Position numbers and translations under genes: made by a program
Notes under the pieces: model-generated
The model's database searches: none
Seen by the model: the letters and a program-made list of their open reading frames with translations, nothing else
Told to the model about the DNA's origin: nothing
Source: Pseudomonadota bacterium
GTDB taxonomy: Bacteria; Myxococcota_A; UBA9160; SZUA-336
Direction of reading: 5' to 3'
Assembly: GCA_003247575.1 (NCBI GenBank)
Contig: QJZC01000020.1
Span: 170,493-234,492 of the forward strand
Length of the DNA: 64,000 bases
Shown: piece after piece, positions 26,139 to 35,053 of the stretch
Numbering within the stretch: position 1 is the stretch's first letter
Layout of the letters: the number at the start of each line of letters is the position of its first letter

Positions 26139-27566
26139 CTAGTTCGACCGAAGAGTGGTGACCTTCACCGCGGAGTTGTTCACGAGATTGGAGTCGGGGA
26201 CGGTGCTGAAGGCGTTGACCTTCGTGATCAAGGTGTCCTCCGTTATGAGCACCCCGTTCCTTCGTGCGGGAAGGAACCTGACGCCCAGCTCGAAGGTAAC
26301 GGTCGCCGAGGATCCGGCGGGCAACGGGTTCAGGGAGCAGCCGAACTCGGCAAAGACGTTACAGGTGCCGCTGTCCGTCCGTAGATTCTGAGGGGGCGCT
26401 CCCAAGGATAGCGCGGGCTGTAGGCCCGTGGGCGCGATGATGATGTTGGTGGCGAGAGAAGGGCCATCGTTTCGGATCGTCACGGTGAACGTCGGAGGGA
26501 AGTTTGCCGCCGACGTTACCAGATTGGGACCATCGATCGTTACGGACACCTCGGCGTTCACCACTCCGCGACTCGGAATCGCGATGTCCTGGAGTCCGCC
26601 GCTCGCGATTCCGGCGAAGCTTGCCAGGCCAGGAGTTGCCGTCACGTTCCGGGTGGTTCCGACGGGAAGATCCGCGTTCACGGCTCCCAGATCGATGCAG
26701 AGAACGTCTTCGCCGTTGACCGCGACGCCCACGTTTCGGCCGGCCTGCGTCGTGAAGATGTCCAAGCCTGCTAGGGCTTGAACGTCGATGGGCAGACCGC
26801 GAGAGTCGACCAGTCGGCCGATGGTCTTCAGCATGCCGCCGCCGGTGTTCGAGCTGCCGGTCGCTGTTCGGTCCGCGATCGTCACGAGTGTGTTGCGAAC
26901 GTGGTCGAGCATGTAGAAGGTGGTGCGCTGCGCTCCTGCAACGTTGTTGTCGTAGGCTCCTGCCGTGATGTTGGGGTCGAGGCCTGCAGCTTCGTCGCCC
27001 GCAGCATAGCGAAAGGTTCCCTGGACGACCGTCTGGCTCAGGACCCGGCCGTTTGCGTTCACGACGGCAAAGTTCTGGTCGTTCGTGCCTGCGAGCCGGG
27101 CTGCATCGACGACTGGGTTGAAGTCGTACAGTGAGTTGGCGCCCCCTGCAAAGGGAACCGTCAGTGCGCTGACGAAGACTCCCCTACTGGAGGGGATCAT
27201 CAGGGGTGCATCGGGATCGGGAAAGAAGCCCGTTTGGATGAAAGGAAACAGATCGAAGCGGAACATGTTCCCGTTGTCGCTGACTGCATAGGGAAGGGAG
27301 TCGTCCGGATCGCCAGGTCGGAAGTCGATTCCGATCAGGTTCCCGATGGCACCCCCTACCGTGAACGGGTTCCTGAGGATCGAAGGCCCAGCATCCTGGT
27401 CCAAGCGGAAGAACTGATTCTGCGAGTTCATTGCGAAGGCTACGGTGCCATCTGGGATTCCGGGACAGATTGCGTCGGCTGCGGCGATGTCCGCTGTCAG
27501 CATGCAGCCTGCGCTGGTCGCAGCGACCATGAGCGCCCGCTTGATCTCGAGCCTGGATCGAAGCAT
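26139..27566 (-). CDS. Secreted DUF4394-domain protein with C-terminal DUF11-like domain
   Basis: 475 residues from ATG 27566, with AAGGAG upstream. A signal peptide ends near ADIAAADA. Residues 35-320 follow the DUF4394 beta-propeller-like pattern (FAMNSQNQFFRLDQDAGPSI, GNLIGIDFRPGDPDDSLPYA, SDNGNMFRFD). Residues 335-475 form a DUF11/CARDB-like beta-sandwich (FTVTIRNDGPSLATNIII, LNPLPAGSSATVTFELGVRF, DSNLVNNSAVKV). Both domains are typical of exported proteins of unknown function in environmental Gram-negatives. It is monocistronic and ends at a strong hairpin region. Confidence 0.8.
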   Translation of the reverse strand: MLRSRLEIKRALMVAATSAGCMLTADIAAADAICPGIPDGTVAFAMNSQNQFFRLDQDAGPSILRNPFTVGGAIGNLIGIDFRPGDPDDSLPYAVSDNGNMFRFDLFPFIQTGFFPDPDAPLMIPSSRGVFVSALTVPFAGGANSLYDFNPVVDAARLAGTNDQNFAVVNANGRVLSQTVVQGTFRYAAGDEAAGLDPNITAGAYDNNVAGAQRTTFYMLDHVRNTLVTIADRTATGSSNTGGGMLKTIGRLVDSRGLPIDVQALAGLDIFTTQAGRNVGVAVNGEDVLCIDLGAVNADLPVGTTRNVTATPGLASFAGIASGGLQDIAIPSRGVVNAEVSVTIDGPNLVTSAANFPPTFTVTIRNDGPSLATNIIIAPTGLQPALSLGAPPQNLRTDSGTCNVFAEFGCSLNPLPAGSSATVTFELGVRFLPARRNGVLITEDTLITKVNAFSTVPDSNLVNNSAVKVTTLRSN

Positions 27567-27895
27567 TTCCTGTTCTCCTTGAGAATCTGTTGTTCAGATT
27601 GAATGTCGGCTTGGTGCACGTTTGCGCACGACCGCTGTACGAGGGGATCGTCAAGGAAGAGCAGGACGGGAGCCGAATCGGATAGGAAGATTTTTGCAAC
27701 GAGGCGACGCTATCGTCCGCAGCTCAGGATGGTTCGCTCCGTGGGGCGATGTGATTGAACGAGACTGCGCGATGGCGCGGGGAGGCTGTCGGGGGTGAGC
27801 GGGTGGGTGCGCATTCCCTCGACTCATCGCTTGGAGCCAGGAGTGGAGTCCAGTCAGTTCTCGGGATGACGCTCGCTTCGTACGGAGGTGCGCGG
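27567..27895. other. Intergenic region upstream of the DUF4394 gene
   Basis: About 330 bp. On the minus strand TTGACG occurs about 80 bp before the DUF4394 start, but no matching -10 was recognised. It also contains the 3' end of the isochorismatase transcript. No ORF with recognisable features. Confidence 0.3.
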
Positions 27896-28600
27896 CTAGC
27901 TCGCGACGGCTGAGGTCACGCCCAGCGATTCCAGGACCTGCGAAGTATCGAGGACGCGCCCGAACGTCATGGCGATCGTATCCAGCGCAGCGCGGTGAAC
28001 GCGCTCGTCCAATGCGGCACAGGCGTCTTCGACCATCACAGCATCGAAGTCGCGATCGCCGAGCTCACGAGCGGCTTGAGCAACGCAGACATCGGTCAAC
28101 GCACCGCAGAGCACGACGGTGCGTACTCCGAGCAGTCGCAAGGTATGATCTGCGCGGGTCGATGCCAGCAGGCCGCTCGAGGTCTTCTGAAATACGAACT
28201 CGTCGGGCTGGGGAGCAAGGCGCGGGTCTACTCGGCAGCTCGGCTGGTCGAAATGCGCAAAGAGGGGCTCGCCCTCGAGCTGCACGCCCAGCGCGTTCTG
28301 TCGCCTCGCCCAGCCCGGTAGGTCCCGTCGATCGGAACGAAACGAGCCCATCTCAGTGTAGAACAGATGCCCATGGGCGGACCGGAAGCCCTGCTGGAGA
28401 CGTCGAATGTTGGGGATCACGAGTTGCTCTACGCGCTCTCCGAAGGACTGAACCCCAGCCGAGTTGATGCGTTTCATGAAGCGGCCGAACGCTTGGCTCG
28501 GATCGAGGAAGTGACTCTGCATGTCGATCACGATCAGCGCGGTGTGTGAGGGCTCGAGGCCGTCTGAATGGCTGGCGCTCTGTGTGCCTGCATTTCCCAT
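27896..28600 (-). CDS. Isochorismatase-family cysteine hydrolase
   Basis: 234 residues from ATG 28600, with GGAG seven nucleotides upstream; the in-frame Met at 28717 would add an unlikely tail. The catalytic triad of the family is visible: Asp26 (ALIVIDMQSHF), Lys139 (VFQKTSSG) and Cys172 (CGALTDVCVAQAAREL). The cis-peptide region GALTD is also present. Members hydrolyse isochorismate, nicotinamide or ureido groups; the substrate is not evident from sequence. A C-terminal 'LDERVHRAALDTIAMTFGRV' helix is standard. It is divergently transcribed from a GDSL hydrolase. Confidence 0.88.
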   Translation of the reverse strand: MGNAGTQSASHSDGLEPSHTALIVIDMQSHFLDPSQAFGRFMKRINSAGVQSFGERVEQLVIPNIRRLQQGFRSAHGHLFYTEMGSFRSDRRDLPGWARRQNALGVQLEGEPLFAHFDQPSCRVDPRLAPQPDEFVFQKTSSGLLASTRADHTLRLLGVRTVVLCGALTDVCVAQAARELGDRDFDAVMVEDACAALDERVHRAALDTIAMTFGRVLDTSQVLESLGVTSAVAS

Positions 28601-28757
28601 TTTTCGCTCCAGTATCGCTGCGTCGGTCCAGTCTAGCAGGCCGGATCGCTCCGAAATCGCCGATGTTCGGTATGGAAGAGTGCGTCCACCTCGTTTCCCC
28701 TCAGCAGAATTCTTCACCAGTACTCATTGCCTCGTTCCAATGATAGGCTGGGCGCGC

Positions 28758-29918
28758 ATGAAGCGTATTGACTTGGCTACCCCTCCGGTCCAAATCGTCG
28801 GCGCTGCGTGGCTCGAACGGCGTGCCGATGGAGTGGTGCCCCACCGTCTGCCGCAAGCGACCCGACACCTGCACGACTTGATCACGGACTCCGCCAGCGT
28901 GGCGCCCTCGGGCGTCCGCATCGCGTTCCGCAGCACTACGCGCCGAGTGGAGCTCGAGATGCAGCGGACCCTGCCGCACCCAACCTGGACCGAAAGCGAG
29001 CCGGGACCTGCCACAGTAGACCTCGTCGTGGACGGGGAACGGGTCGTGTCGCAGTCACGCGAGGGTGGACGGATTCTCCGTATTCGCAATCGAGATTTCC
29101 GGAACCCCGACGTCGAACTCGTCGACGGACCGCCGCTGCGGTTCTGCTTCGAAGATCTGTCCAGCGCGGACAAGCAGTTGGAGCTTTGGCTTCCTCCTTT
29201 GGGACACGTCGAGGTCCGCGAGCTGTGGATCGATGGCGACGCCCACGTGAGCGTCGTAAGCGATCGACGGCCTCGTTGGCTGCACTATGGCAGCTCCATC
29301 AGTCAGTGCGGTGATGCGACCAGCCCGGCGCGGACTTGGCCAGCGATCGCTGCCCGGCGCGCGAGCTTGCATCTGCATTCGCTCGGCCTGGCGGGGGCCT
29401 GTCATCTCGATCCGTTCGTGGCGCGCTACATGGCGAGCCTGCCTGCGGATATCCTCTCGCTCAAGCTAGGGATCAACGTGGTCAACCTGGCGAGCATGCG
29501 CGAACGATGCTTCGTCCCCGCTCTGCACGGCTTGCTCGAAACCCTGCGCGAGGCTCATCCACGCAAACCGATTCTGGTGATTTCGCCCATCTTCTGTCCT
29601 ACGGCGGAGGACCAGCCCGGCCCGACCTTGCTTGGTGAAGATGGCCGTTTCGTCGCCGTCGGTGATGCCGAGGATTCTGTAGGCGGCGCACTCACCCTGC
29701 GACGGATTCGGGAGCTGCTCACGCGCGAGGTCGAGCGGCGCCGACAGGAGGGCGATCGCTCGATTCACTATCTCGACGGTCTCGATCTCTTCGGCGAAGA
29801 CGATGCAATGGGGTTGCCCGACGGCCTGCATCCGGACGGCCCAAGCTACGAACGCATGGGGGAGCGGTTCTACGACCGTGTGTTCGCGCCGGGGGGCGTG
29901 CTCGAACGTAGCTCGTGA
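28758..29918 (+). CDS. SGNH/GDSL-family hydrolase
   Basis: About 386 residues from ATG 28758 (ATG 28740 is also possible). The N-terminal 165 residues form a beta-sandwich like the GxDLY-type domain found before Lipase_GDSL_3. The SGNH core follows, with block I LHYGSSISQCGD (nucleophile Ser), block II SLGLAGACHLDP, block III LKLGINVVN, and block V LPDGLHPDGPSYERMG carrying the catalytic Asp-His. No signal peptide is seen, so it is probably cytoplasmic. Enzymes of this group are esterases/deacylases; the substrate is unknown. Confidence 0.82.
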   Translation: MKRIDLATPPVQIVGAAWLERRADGVVPHRLPQATRHLHDLITDSASVAPSGVRIAFRSTTRRVELEMQRTLPHPTWTESEPGPATVDLVVDGERVVSQSREGGRILRIRNRDFRNPDVELVDGPPLRFCFEDLSSADKQLELWLPPLGHVEVRELWIDGDAHVSVVSDRRPRWLHYGSSISQCGDATSPARTWPAIAARRASLHLHSLGLAGACHLDPFVARYMASLPADILSLKLGINVVNLASMRERCFVPALHGLLETLREAHPRKPILVISPIFCPTAEDQPGPTLLGEDGRFVAVGDAEDSVGGALTLRRIRELLTREVERRRQEGDRSIHYLDGLDLFGEDDAMGLPDGLHPDGPSYERMGERFYDRVFAPGGVLERSS

Positions 29919-29975
29919 GCTCGCCGTCCGACGAGCATCGGTCGCCGCACTTCTTTTTGTCCGTCGTTCTTCGCG

Positions 29976-30752
29976 TCAGTCGTAGTCGAACGGTGTCTCG
30001 AAGTAGCGCTCGAGGATGAAGTCGCGGTGGGCGATCAGGGCTGGGTCCAACGCTTCCGCAATCTCTGGGAGCGCTCCCGCCTGTTCGAAGAGCGGTCGGT
30101 AACCCGGGGGAAGCGAGGCGGTCTCCTCGGGCAGGAGAGCGAGCAAGCACGACATTGCAGCCCAGTGCAGATCGAGCGCCGTGAGCTGGTCACCCACCAA
30201 GAATCGACTGCCGCGCTCTCGGTTGGCCCGTGCGGAAGCGGCGAGAGCCCCGAGCCGCACTGCGACCTCGTGCGCAGCGCGATCAGCCGCAGCGGGCGTG
30301 TAGTGCCACTTCTGCGCGATGGCGGCTGCCTCGGCCGGAGCCGAGCCACTGCGCATCAGCGGATCGAACATGGCGATCCGAGCCCACCAGCCAATACCGC
30401 CATCGCCTGCCAACTCGTGAAGCAAGCCGACGACTCGAACTCGGTCCTCGATCTCCGCAGGCAGCAATGCCGGCTTGGGCGCCAACCGTTCAGCGAGCAG
30501 GAGGATGTCCATGTAGCGGTGGATTGGTGGCTCGTTCTCATAGGCGACCACCGGCCCACTGTTCTGGCCGCACCACGCGACGAGCTCGGAGTTCTCGCCG
30601 CCAGGGATCTGAGCTCCGACGACGTACTCGAGCTCCTTCGCTCTGAAGATCGCGCGGGCCGCTTGAGACCAGGGACTGGGTACCCCGCGCACGATGACCA
30701 AGCGCAGACCGGGGCGGGAGATGAGCTCTGGAATGGGTACGAAATCCATCAT
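29976..30752 (-). CDS. Glutathione S-transferase-like protein
   Basis: 258 residues. The N-terminal thioredoxin-like fold includes LRLVIVRGVPSPWSQAARAI, then GPVVAYENEPPIHRYMDILL. The C-terminal all-helical domain has FLVGDQLTALDLHWAAM, the usual helix-6 capping box of GSTs. The CxxC or Ser/Tyr catalytic residue is not obvious; Ser in PSPWS is a candidate. It is convergent with the GDSL gene and codirectional with the TetR gene upstream. A detoxification role is assumed only from the fold. Confidence 0.75.
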   Translation of the reverse strand: MMDFVPIPELISRPGLRLVIVRGVPSPWSQAARAIFRAKELEYVVGAQIPGGENSELVAWCGQNSGPVVAYENEPPIHRYMDILLLAERLAPKPALLPAEIEDRVRVVGLLHELAGDGGIGWWARIAMFDPLMRSGSAPAEAAAIAQKWHYTPAAADRAAHEVAVRLGALAASARANRERGSRFLVGDQLTALDLHWAAMSCLLALLPEETASLPPGYRPLFEQAGALPEIAEALDPALIAHRDFILERYFETPFDYD

Positions 30753-30841
30753 TCGACCCTATCACCTCCTACCCCGAATCTCCCTTCTCTTGGTCGGCGG
30801 CAGTAGTCCTCGGGTCGCCGCGAAGTTCCTCCGGGATCTGG

Positions 30842-31438
30842 TCACTCCGTCTGGGCGCGTAGTCCGAGGAGCAGGGCGTTCGCGGCAGCTTCGACTTGGG
30901 CGCGAGTCTCCGGGCGTGGGTCTCGCGCGATCAGGAGGACCGCTTCAGTCAGGGCCGCCATCATCAGGTGGGCGACGATGTCGGGGTCGAGAGCGGGGGC
31001 GTACCCGGCTTCGATCAGACTCTGGACCGACGCGCGGGTCAGGCCCAGGAAATGGTGTTGGTCGACTTCGCGCCAGGCCTCCCAGCCCAACGCTGCCGGG
31101 GCCTCGACGAAGAGGATGCGCGCAGTCGCGCGCTCTGCGCAGGCCTCGAGAAAGGCGCGCTGTCCGGCCTGAGCTCGCTCCCACGGATCCTCGTGCTCGC
31201 CAGCCGCGGAGGCGACGCGGGCAGCCAGCGCACCGAGCATGTTGTCCAGCACGGCCCGCATGAGCTCGCGCTTGCCGGCAAAGTGGTGGTAGACCGCTCC
31301 GCGGGTCGCTCCAGCTTGTTCGGCGATCTGGTCGATTCCGGTGTGCTCGTACCCCCGGCGCGCGAAGAGCGCGCGGGCGGATCGGAGCAGGGCCTTGCGG
31401 GTCGCTTCGGCGTGTTTCTCTCGCAGGGTGGCGGCCAT
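30842..31438 (-). CDS. TetR/AcrR-family transcriptional regulator
   Basis: 198 residues from ATG 31438. The N-terminal helix-turn-helix is classic for TetR (ARRGYEHTGIDQIAEQAGAT, then RGAVYHHFAGKRELMRAVLD). The C-terminal domain is helical and should bind a small ligand. It is transcribed away from an alpha/beta hydrolase gene. The 82-bp space between them contains a 17-bp palindrome inside the spacer of the hydrolase promoter, so direct repression of the hydrolase, and probably autoregulation, is the simplest reading. Confidence 0.9.
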   Translation of the reverse strand: MAATLREKHAEATRKALLRSARALFARRGYEHTGIDQIAEQAGATRGAVYHHFAGKRELMRAVLDNMLGALAARVASAAGEHEDPWERAQAGQRAFLEACAERATARILFVEAPAALGWEAWREVDQHHFLGLTRASVQSLIEAGYAPALDPDIVAHLMMAALTEAVLLIARDPRPETRAQVEAAANALLLGLRAQTE

Positions 31439-31463
31439 CTGCGCTAGAGCATAATCTCTGTAT

Positions 31464-31491
31464 TTGACATGATCTAATCATGTAATATGAT
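31464..31491 (+). promoter_or_regulatory. Sigma-70 promoter with embedded palindromic TetR operator
   Basis: TTGACA (31464-31469), a 16-bp spacer and TATGAT (31486-31491) form a near-consensus promoter reading into the hydrolase gene. The perfect palindrome ACATGAT-CTA-ATCATGT (31467-31483) overlaps the -35 and fills the spacer. A regulator bound there would block RNA polymerase. The TetR gene starts 26 bp away on the other strand. Confidence 0.75.
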
Positions 31492-31520
31492 ATTCGCATG
31501 TGAAATGTGAAGGAGACTCC

Positions 31521-32369
31521 ATGTCGAGATCCGAGCCCTCGCGGAGCCATGTCGATACGGCTTGTGGGCGCATTGCCTACCGGGCGCAAGGCAGCGGGCC
31601 GCCCGCCCTGTTCGTGCATGGCGCCTTCATGAACGGTGATCTGTGGAATGGCACCATCGAGCCCCTGGCCGAGAGCCGGCGCTGTGTCGCTCCCGACCTG
31701 CTTGCGCACGGTGCAACCGACGAGGCCGAGGGGGCCGACCTCTCGTTCGCGGGGCAGGCGCAGATGCTCGCGCAGTTCGTGGATGCGCTCGAGCTCGGAG
31801 CGGTGGACCTCGTGGCCAATGATAGCGGTGGTGGGATCGCTCAGATCTTTGCGGCGCGGCATCCCGACAAGATCCGCTCCATCACTCTCACCAACTGTGA
31901 TACCCACGATGGCTGGCCGCCCGAAGTCCTCCGAGCGACGGTGGAACTGATCGGAAGCGGCAACGGTCGCGATCTGCTACGCACCTTGGCCCGGGATCCA
32001 TCGACCGCGCGCGACGCATTCGCGAGTGGGTTCGAGTATCCCGAGCGAGTGAGCGACACCATGCTGCGCGGCTTCCTCGAGCCGCTGGTTCGCTCCGATC
32101 GGCGCATCGCGGCGGTCGAGGGATTCTTTCGCGCGATGGACTGTGCACAGACCGTCGAGATCGAGCCTCAGCTCAAGGAGCTCGACGTGCCTGCACTGAT
32201 CGTTTGGGGTGGAGCAGACGTGTTCTTCGAGCGCCGCTGGGCCTATTGGTTGCGCGACACGCTGCCTCGTGTCACGCGCGTGGTCGAACTACCGAGTGCC
32301 AAGCTGTTCTTTCCCTTGGACCGACCGGCGGACATGGCGCGCGAGCTCGAGAGCTTCTGGGACGCGTGA
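31521..32369 (+). CDS. Alpha/beta-fold hydrolase
   Basis: 282 residues from ATG 31521, with AAGGAG upstream (ATG 31500 lacks one). The fold is visible: oxyanion loop PALFVHGAFMNGDLW, then the nucleophile elbow VANDSGGGIAQ with Ser in NDSGG, strand-7 region VPALIVWGGADVFF. The usual catalytic His near the C-terminus (often GH before FFP) is replaced: the text reads SAKLFFPLDRPADMA. The enzyme may use another His or belong to a subgroup without it. It is controlled by the adjacent TetR gene. Confidence 0.82.
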   Translation: MSRSEPSRSHVDTACGRIAYRAQGSGPPALFVHGAFMNGDLWNGTIEPLAESRRCVAPDLLAHGATDEAEGADLSFAGQAQMLAQFVDALELGAVDLVANDSGGGIAQIFAARHPDKIRSITLTNCDTHDGWPPEVLRATVELIGSGNGRDLLRTLARDPSTARDAFASGFEYPERVSDTMLRGFLEPLVRSDRRIAAVEGFFRAMDCAQTVEIEPQLKELDVPALIVWGGADVFFERRWAYWLRDTLPRVTRVVELPSAKLFFPLDRPADMARELESFWDA

Positions 32370-32380
32370 CTCGCTGCAGC

Positions 32381-32461
32381 GCGCATCCGGGATGTCCCGA
32401 GGTCCGGGCGACCTACGGGAGGTGCATGCGCGGTGGGGGCTCGGAACTTTCCCGGATGCGC
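32381..32461. repeat. Long-arm inverted repeat between convergent genes
   Basis: GCGCATCCGGGA (32381-32392) is repeated perfectly inverted at 32450-32461, with 57 nt between. It lies between the rightward hydrolase gene and the leftward lipoprotein gene, so a bidirectional terminator or structured 3' UTR is possible. Confidence 0.5.
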
Positions 32462-32510
32462 TGAGCCATCTCGATGGGATCGCGGCCCCATCGAGCAGTG
32501 ACGTTCGGAT

Positions 32511-33017
32511 CTATCGCAGACGAAGCTCGGCACTGCGGACGCGTCGGAGACAATCCCCGTGCCAAACGAGCGAGTCGTCGATGCAGCGTTCCAAGCCGGC
32601 TTCATCACTGTTGAATCGGAAGCCTTCCCCACAGTTTCCGATCAGGAAACTGGCACTGCATCCGCACTGGGCCGAAAGGTCACGACCGACGAAGTCGAAG
32701 CAGTCCTGTCGGTCGCGTTCGAGCTGTTCGCGTCGATCGGGCGGCTCTTCTTCCTGCTGCTGAGGCTGGGGTGGTGGGCTCGACACGCTGCCGCCGCCGC
32801 CGCCGCCGCCGCCGCCGAAGTCTCCGATGATCGGTGGCGGAGGTGGAAAGCCTCCGAAGTCCACGGGGGGCGGCCGCTGCCCGGTGACGACGATTTCCGG
32901 GATGCACTCTCCTTCGAACTCGGCATATCCATCGCCACACTCGATACACGCGGTGGTCATCAGACACCCGAACACGAGCGCCGCCATCCGCGAGATGAGA
33001 TTCTGCGAACTTCGCAT
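32511..33017 (-). CDS. Pro/Gly-rich lipoprotein of unknown function
   Basis: 168 residues. The signal peptide ends LMTTACIEC, a lipobox with lipidated Cys near residue 24. A Pro- and Gly-rich linker follows, including a run of nine Gly encoded by consecutive GGC-type codons and a Gln/Glu patch. The C-terminal third has several Cys (CFDFVGRDLSAQCGCS, NCGEG, RCIDDS, GDCLRR), so a small disulfide-bonded domain is likely. Its ATG shares a base with the stop of the upstream sterol-desaturase-like gene (TAATG). No family is recognised. Confidence 0.65.
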   Translation of the reverse strand: MRSSQNLISRMAALVFGCLMTTACIECGDGYAEFEGECIPEIVVTGQRPPPVDFGGFPPPPPIIGDFGGGGGGGGGSVSSPPPQPQQQEEEPPDRREQLERDRQDCFDFVGRDLSAQCGCSASFLIGNCGEGFRFNSDEAGLERCIDDSLVWHGDCLRRVRSAELRLR

Positions 33018-33763
33018 TATTTAGCCTCACTTTCGTTCCTGATTACTTGGTGCCGAGGAACGCGCGTGCCCATCACGCGGTCCCAGAACGTCGTATAAAG
33101 CCCGAAGTTTCCCTTGCCTCCCGCGTGATGTCGGTCGTGATCGGCGGGGGTGCTGATCCACCTTGTCGCGGGTCCCCGGAGTAGGTCGTACCCGCAATGG
33201 ATCAGAGCGGAGTAGACGCTGGCCCAGAGGACGAAGGCGCCGAGGACCGTCACGTGGATCGGGAAGAGGAGTGGAACGAGCAGGTAGATCGCGCCTTGAA
33301 CGAAGCTCTCCGCGGGGGCGAACGAGAACGCTGCCCAGGCCGATGGTGTTTGCGAACGGTGATGGTGCGCGTGCACGAAGCGAAAGATCTTTGGTGCATG
33401 CATCCAGCGATGCGTCCAGTAGAAGTATGCGTCGTGGAGAGCGAGTGCTGCGACGAAGCTCAGGAGGTGATATCCGAGACTCCGTTCGGAGAAGTCGAAG
33501 AAGATCTGGAGCCCACCCCGCGAAAGCACATAGAGCGTCGCCAGAAGCAGAAATGAAAAGATCGCCCCCGCCTCCAAGGATGCCCAGAACTCCAGCGACT
33601 GTTGTCGAGGGCTACTCGTCGCACTCTGGAGCTTTCGACTCTCGAGCCCAGGGGAGCACCGGATCCAAAGCTCCAAAATCCCCGCAGAGGTGACGTACCG
33701 GAGGACGTGGGCTGCAAAGGCGATACTCCAGGCCGTACAGACAGATCCAATGGACTCGAGCAC
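33017..33763 (-). CDS. Sterol desaturase / fatty-acid hydroxylase family membrane enzyme
   Basis: 248 residues with about four hydrophobic helices. The di-iron histidine clusters of the family are intact: HDAYFYWTHRWMH, FVHAHHHRSQTP and DHDRHHAGGKGNFG. Such integral-membrane oxygenases hydroxylate or desaturate sterols, carotenoids or fatty acids; the substrate cannot be told. The gene starts 4 nt after the HEAT-repeat gene ends and overlaps the lipoprotein start, so all three form an operon. Confidence 0.85.
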   Translation of the reverse strand: MLESIGSVCTAWSIAFAAHVLRYVTSAGILELWIRCSPGLESRKLQSATSSPRQQSLEFWASLEAGAIFSFLLLATLYVLSRGGLQIFFDFSERSLGYHLLSFVAALALHDAYFYWTHRWMHAPKIFRFVHAHHHRSQTPSAWAAFSFAPAESFVQGAIYLLVPLLFPIHVTVLGAFVLWASVYSALIHCGYDLLRGPATRWISTPADHDRHHAGGKGNFGLYTTFWDRVMGTRVPRHQVIRNESEAK

Positions 33764-33767
33764 GCGT

Positions 33768-34691
33768 TCACCTTCGCGTGAGCTGCTGCGCGAGGGCTTT
33801 GACCCGAAGATCCGGATCCCCGAGCATTCGCTTCAAGTCGGTAGCTACGAGCCGGGCGTCGAAACGACTCAAAGCCATGACTGCGCTGAACCGAACGTTC
33901 GAGTTCCCGTCGCGAAGGGCTCTCGTGAGGTCAGGGAGCGTTGCTTCGTCGCGGAGGTAGCCGAGAGCGAGGGCCGCTTGCGACCGCTCTGTGGCATCGG
34001 GCCCGTTCAGCAGCGGAATCAGACGATCGGAAAGAGACCCGGATGGCCGCAGATCTCCACGCGTCGCGAGTACGCGTGCTGCACGGGCGCGTAGCATGAG
34101 CGACTCCCGTTGATCGAAGTATCGGTACAGCAGGGTGTCCGCGCCGGGATCCGGCACATCTGCGAGGAGCTTTAGCGCACGGAGAGCGACGTACTGCGTC
34201 TCCTGATTGCGCCACGACGAATCGACGACCCGCTCGACCTCGAGAATTCCCTCGGACGGATCGAGCGACAGGATCGCGCGGAGGGCGTCGTGGACGAGAT
34301 CCTGCCGGGGTGTGCGCATCATGGCGCGAATCGCTCGGATCCTGTCGTGTTCGGCTCCGCTCGCGCTAGCGAGGCAGGCTTCGACGGAAGTGCCGTTCGG
34401 GCTGTCTTGTGCTTCGGCGCGCAGACCTCGCGCGACTGTATTCTCGGGCATCGAAGGGATGGGAGCTCCGGAAGCGGTCTCGCTCGGAAGCGCCAAGAGA
34501 TCCTCTTCCGCAGTGCACTGCGATCGCGTGCTGCGCGCCTGGGCGAGCTCTTGCTCGAGCTCTGCGATGCGCTCGGCCTGCTGTTCGATCCGAAGCTGTC
34601 TGCTGTTTCGCGCATGTGCCAGCGCAATCGAGAACGCGAGTGTGGCTCCGAGCACAGGGACAGCGCAACGAGCAACCGGGAACGACTTCAT
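33768..34691 (-). CDS. HEAT-repeat protein with N-terminal membrane anchor
   Basis: 307 residues. A hydrophobic N-terminus (AVPVLGATLAFSIALAHA) is followed by a coiled coil (QQAERIAELEQELAQA). From about residue 115 to the end there are HEAT-like repeats (IRAIRAMMRTPRQDLVHDAL, SQAALALGYLRDEATLPDLT, RFSAVMALSRFDARLVATDL). These serve as protein-interaction scaffolds in the periplasm. It is the first gene of the operon with the sterol-desaturase-like enzyme. Confidence 0.72.
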   Translation of the reverse strand: MKSFPVARCAVPVLGATLAFSIALAHARNSRQLRIEQQAERIAELEQELAQARSTRSQCTAEEDLLALPSETASGAPIPSMPENTVARGLRAEAQDSPNGTSVEACLASASGAEHDRIRAIRAMMRTPRQDLVHDALRAILSLDPSEGILEVERVVDSSWRNQETQYVALRALKLLADVPDPGADTLLYRYFDQRESLMLRARAARVLATRGDLRPSGSLSDRLIPLLNGPDATERSQAALALGYLRDEATLPDLTRALRDGNSNVRFSAVMALSRFDARLVATDLKRMLGDPDLRVKALAQQLTRR

Positions 34692-34985
34692 CGGTCTCGA
34701 CCTCGAGTGAGCTGTGCGCAGGAACGCGGTTCCGTCGGTGAGCCAGGCTGCGAAGCGTGTGGAGTTTGATGGAAGGCGCGAGGAGGTCTAGCGGTAAACG
34801 ACATGACCCAAGTGTGAGACCAAGGAGGGGGGACACGCATAGGGCCATTGACCAGACATTTTCCCGCTTCCACAAGGGCACGCTGCGCGTAGGGGAACGC
34901 CACCACGGTGGAGCGCGTATAGGCTCGACAGTTCCGTCGACAAGCAGGGGAGGACTTACTGACGAGTCCTACTGACGAGCAGTTA
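34692..34985. other. Intergenic region upstream of the HEAT-repeat operon
   Basis: Together with the terminator that follows it, this makes a 362-bp gap. A direct repeat TACTGACGAG occurs twice just before the hairpin (about 34957-34980). No promoter hexamers or ORFs were recognised with confidence. Confidence 0.3.
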
Positions 34986-35029
34986 GGATGGCCCCCGCCC
35001 GGTCGTCTGGACCCGAGCGGGGGCCATCC
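34986..35029 (-). terminator. Strong terminator hairpin of the YadA-head-like gene
   Basis: A perfect 13-bp stem (arms 34986-34998 and 35017-35029, GGATGGCCCCCGC and its complement) with an 18-nt loop lies 25 bp past the stop of the leftward YadA-head-like gene. On the minus strand no long U tract follows. Confidence 0.75.
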
Positions 35030-35053
35030 GTGACCCCATGGAAGAGAAACGAG

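Noticed and set aside
32790..32830. GGC/GCC run suggesting a CRISPR-like or VNTR repeat
   Set aside because: It is a simple codon run for a Gly tract in the lipoprotein gene.
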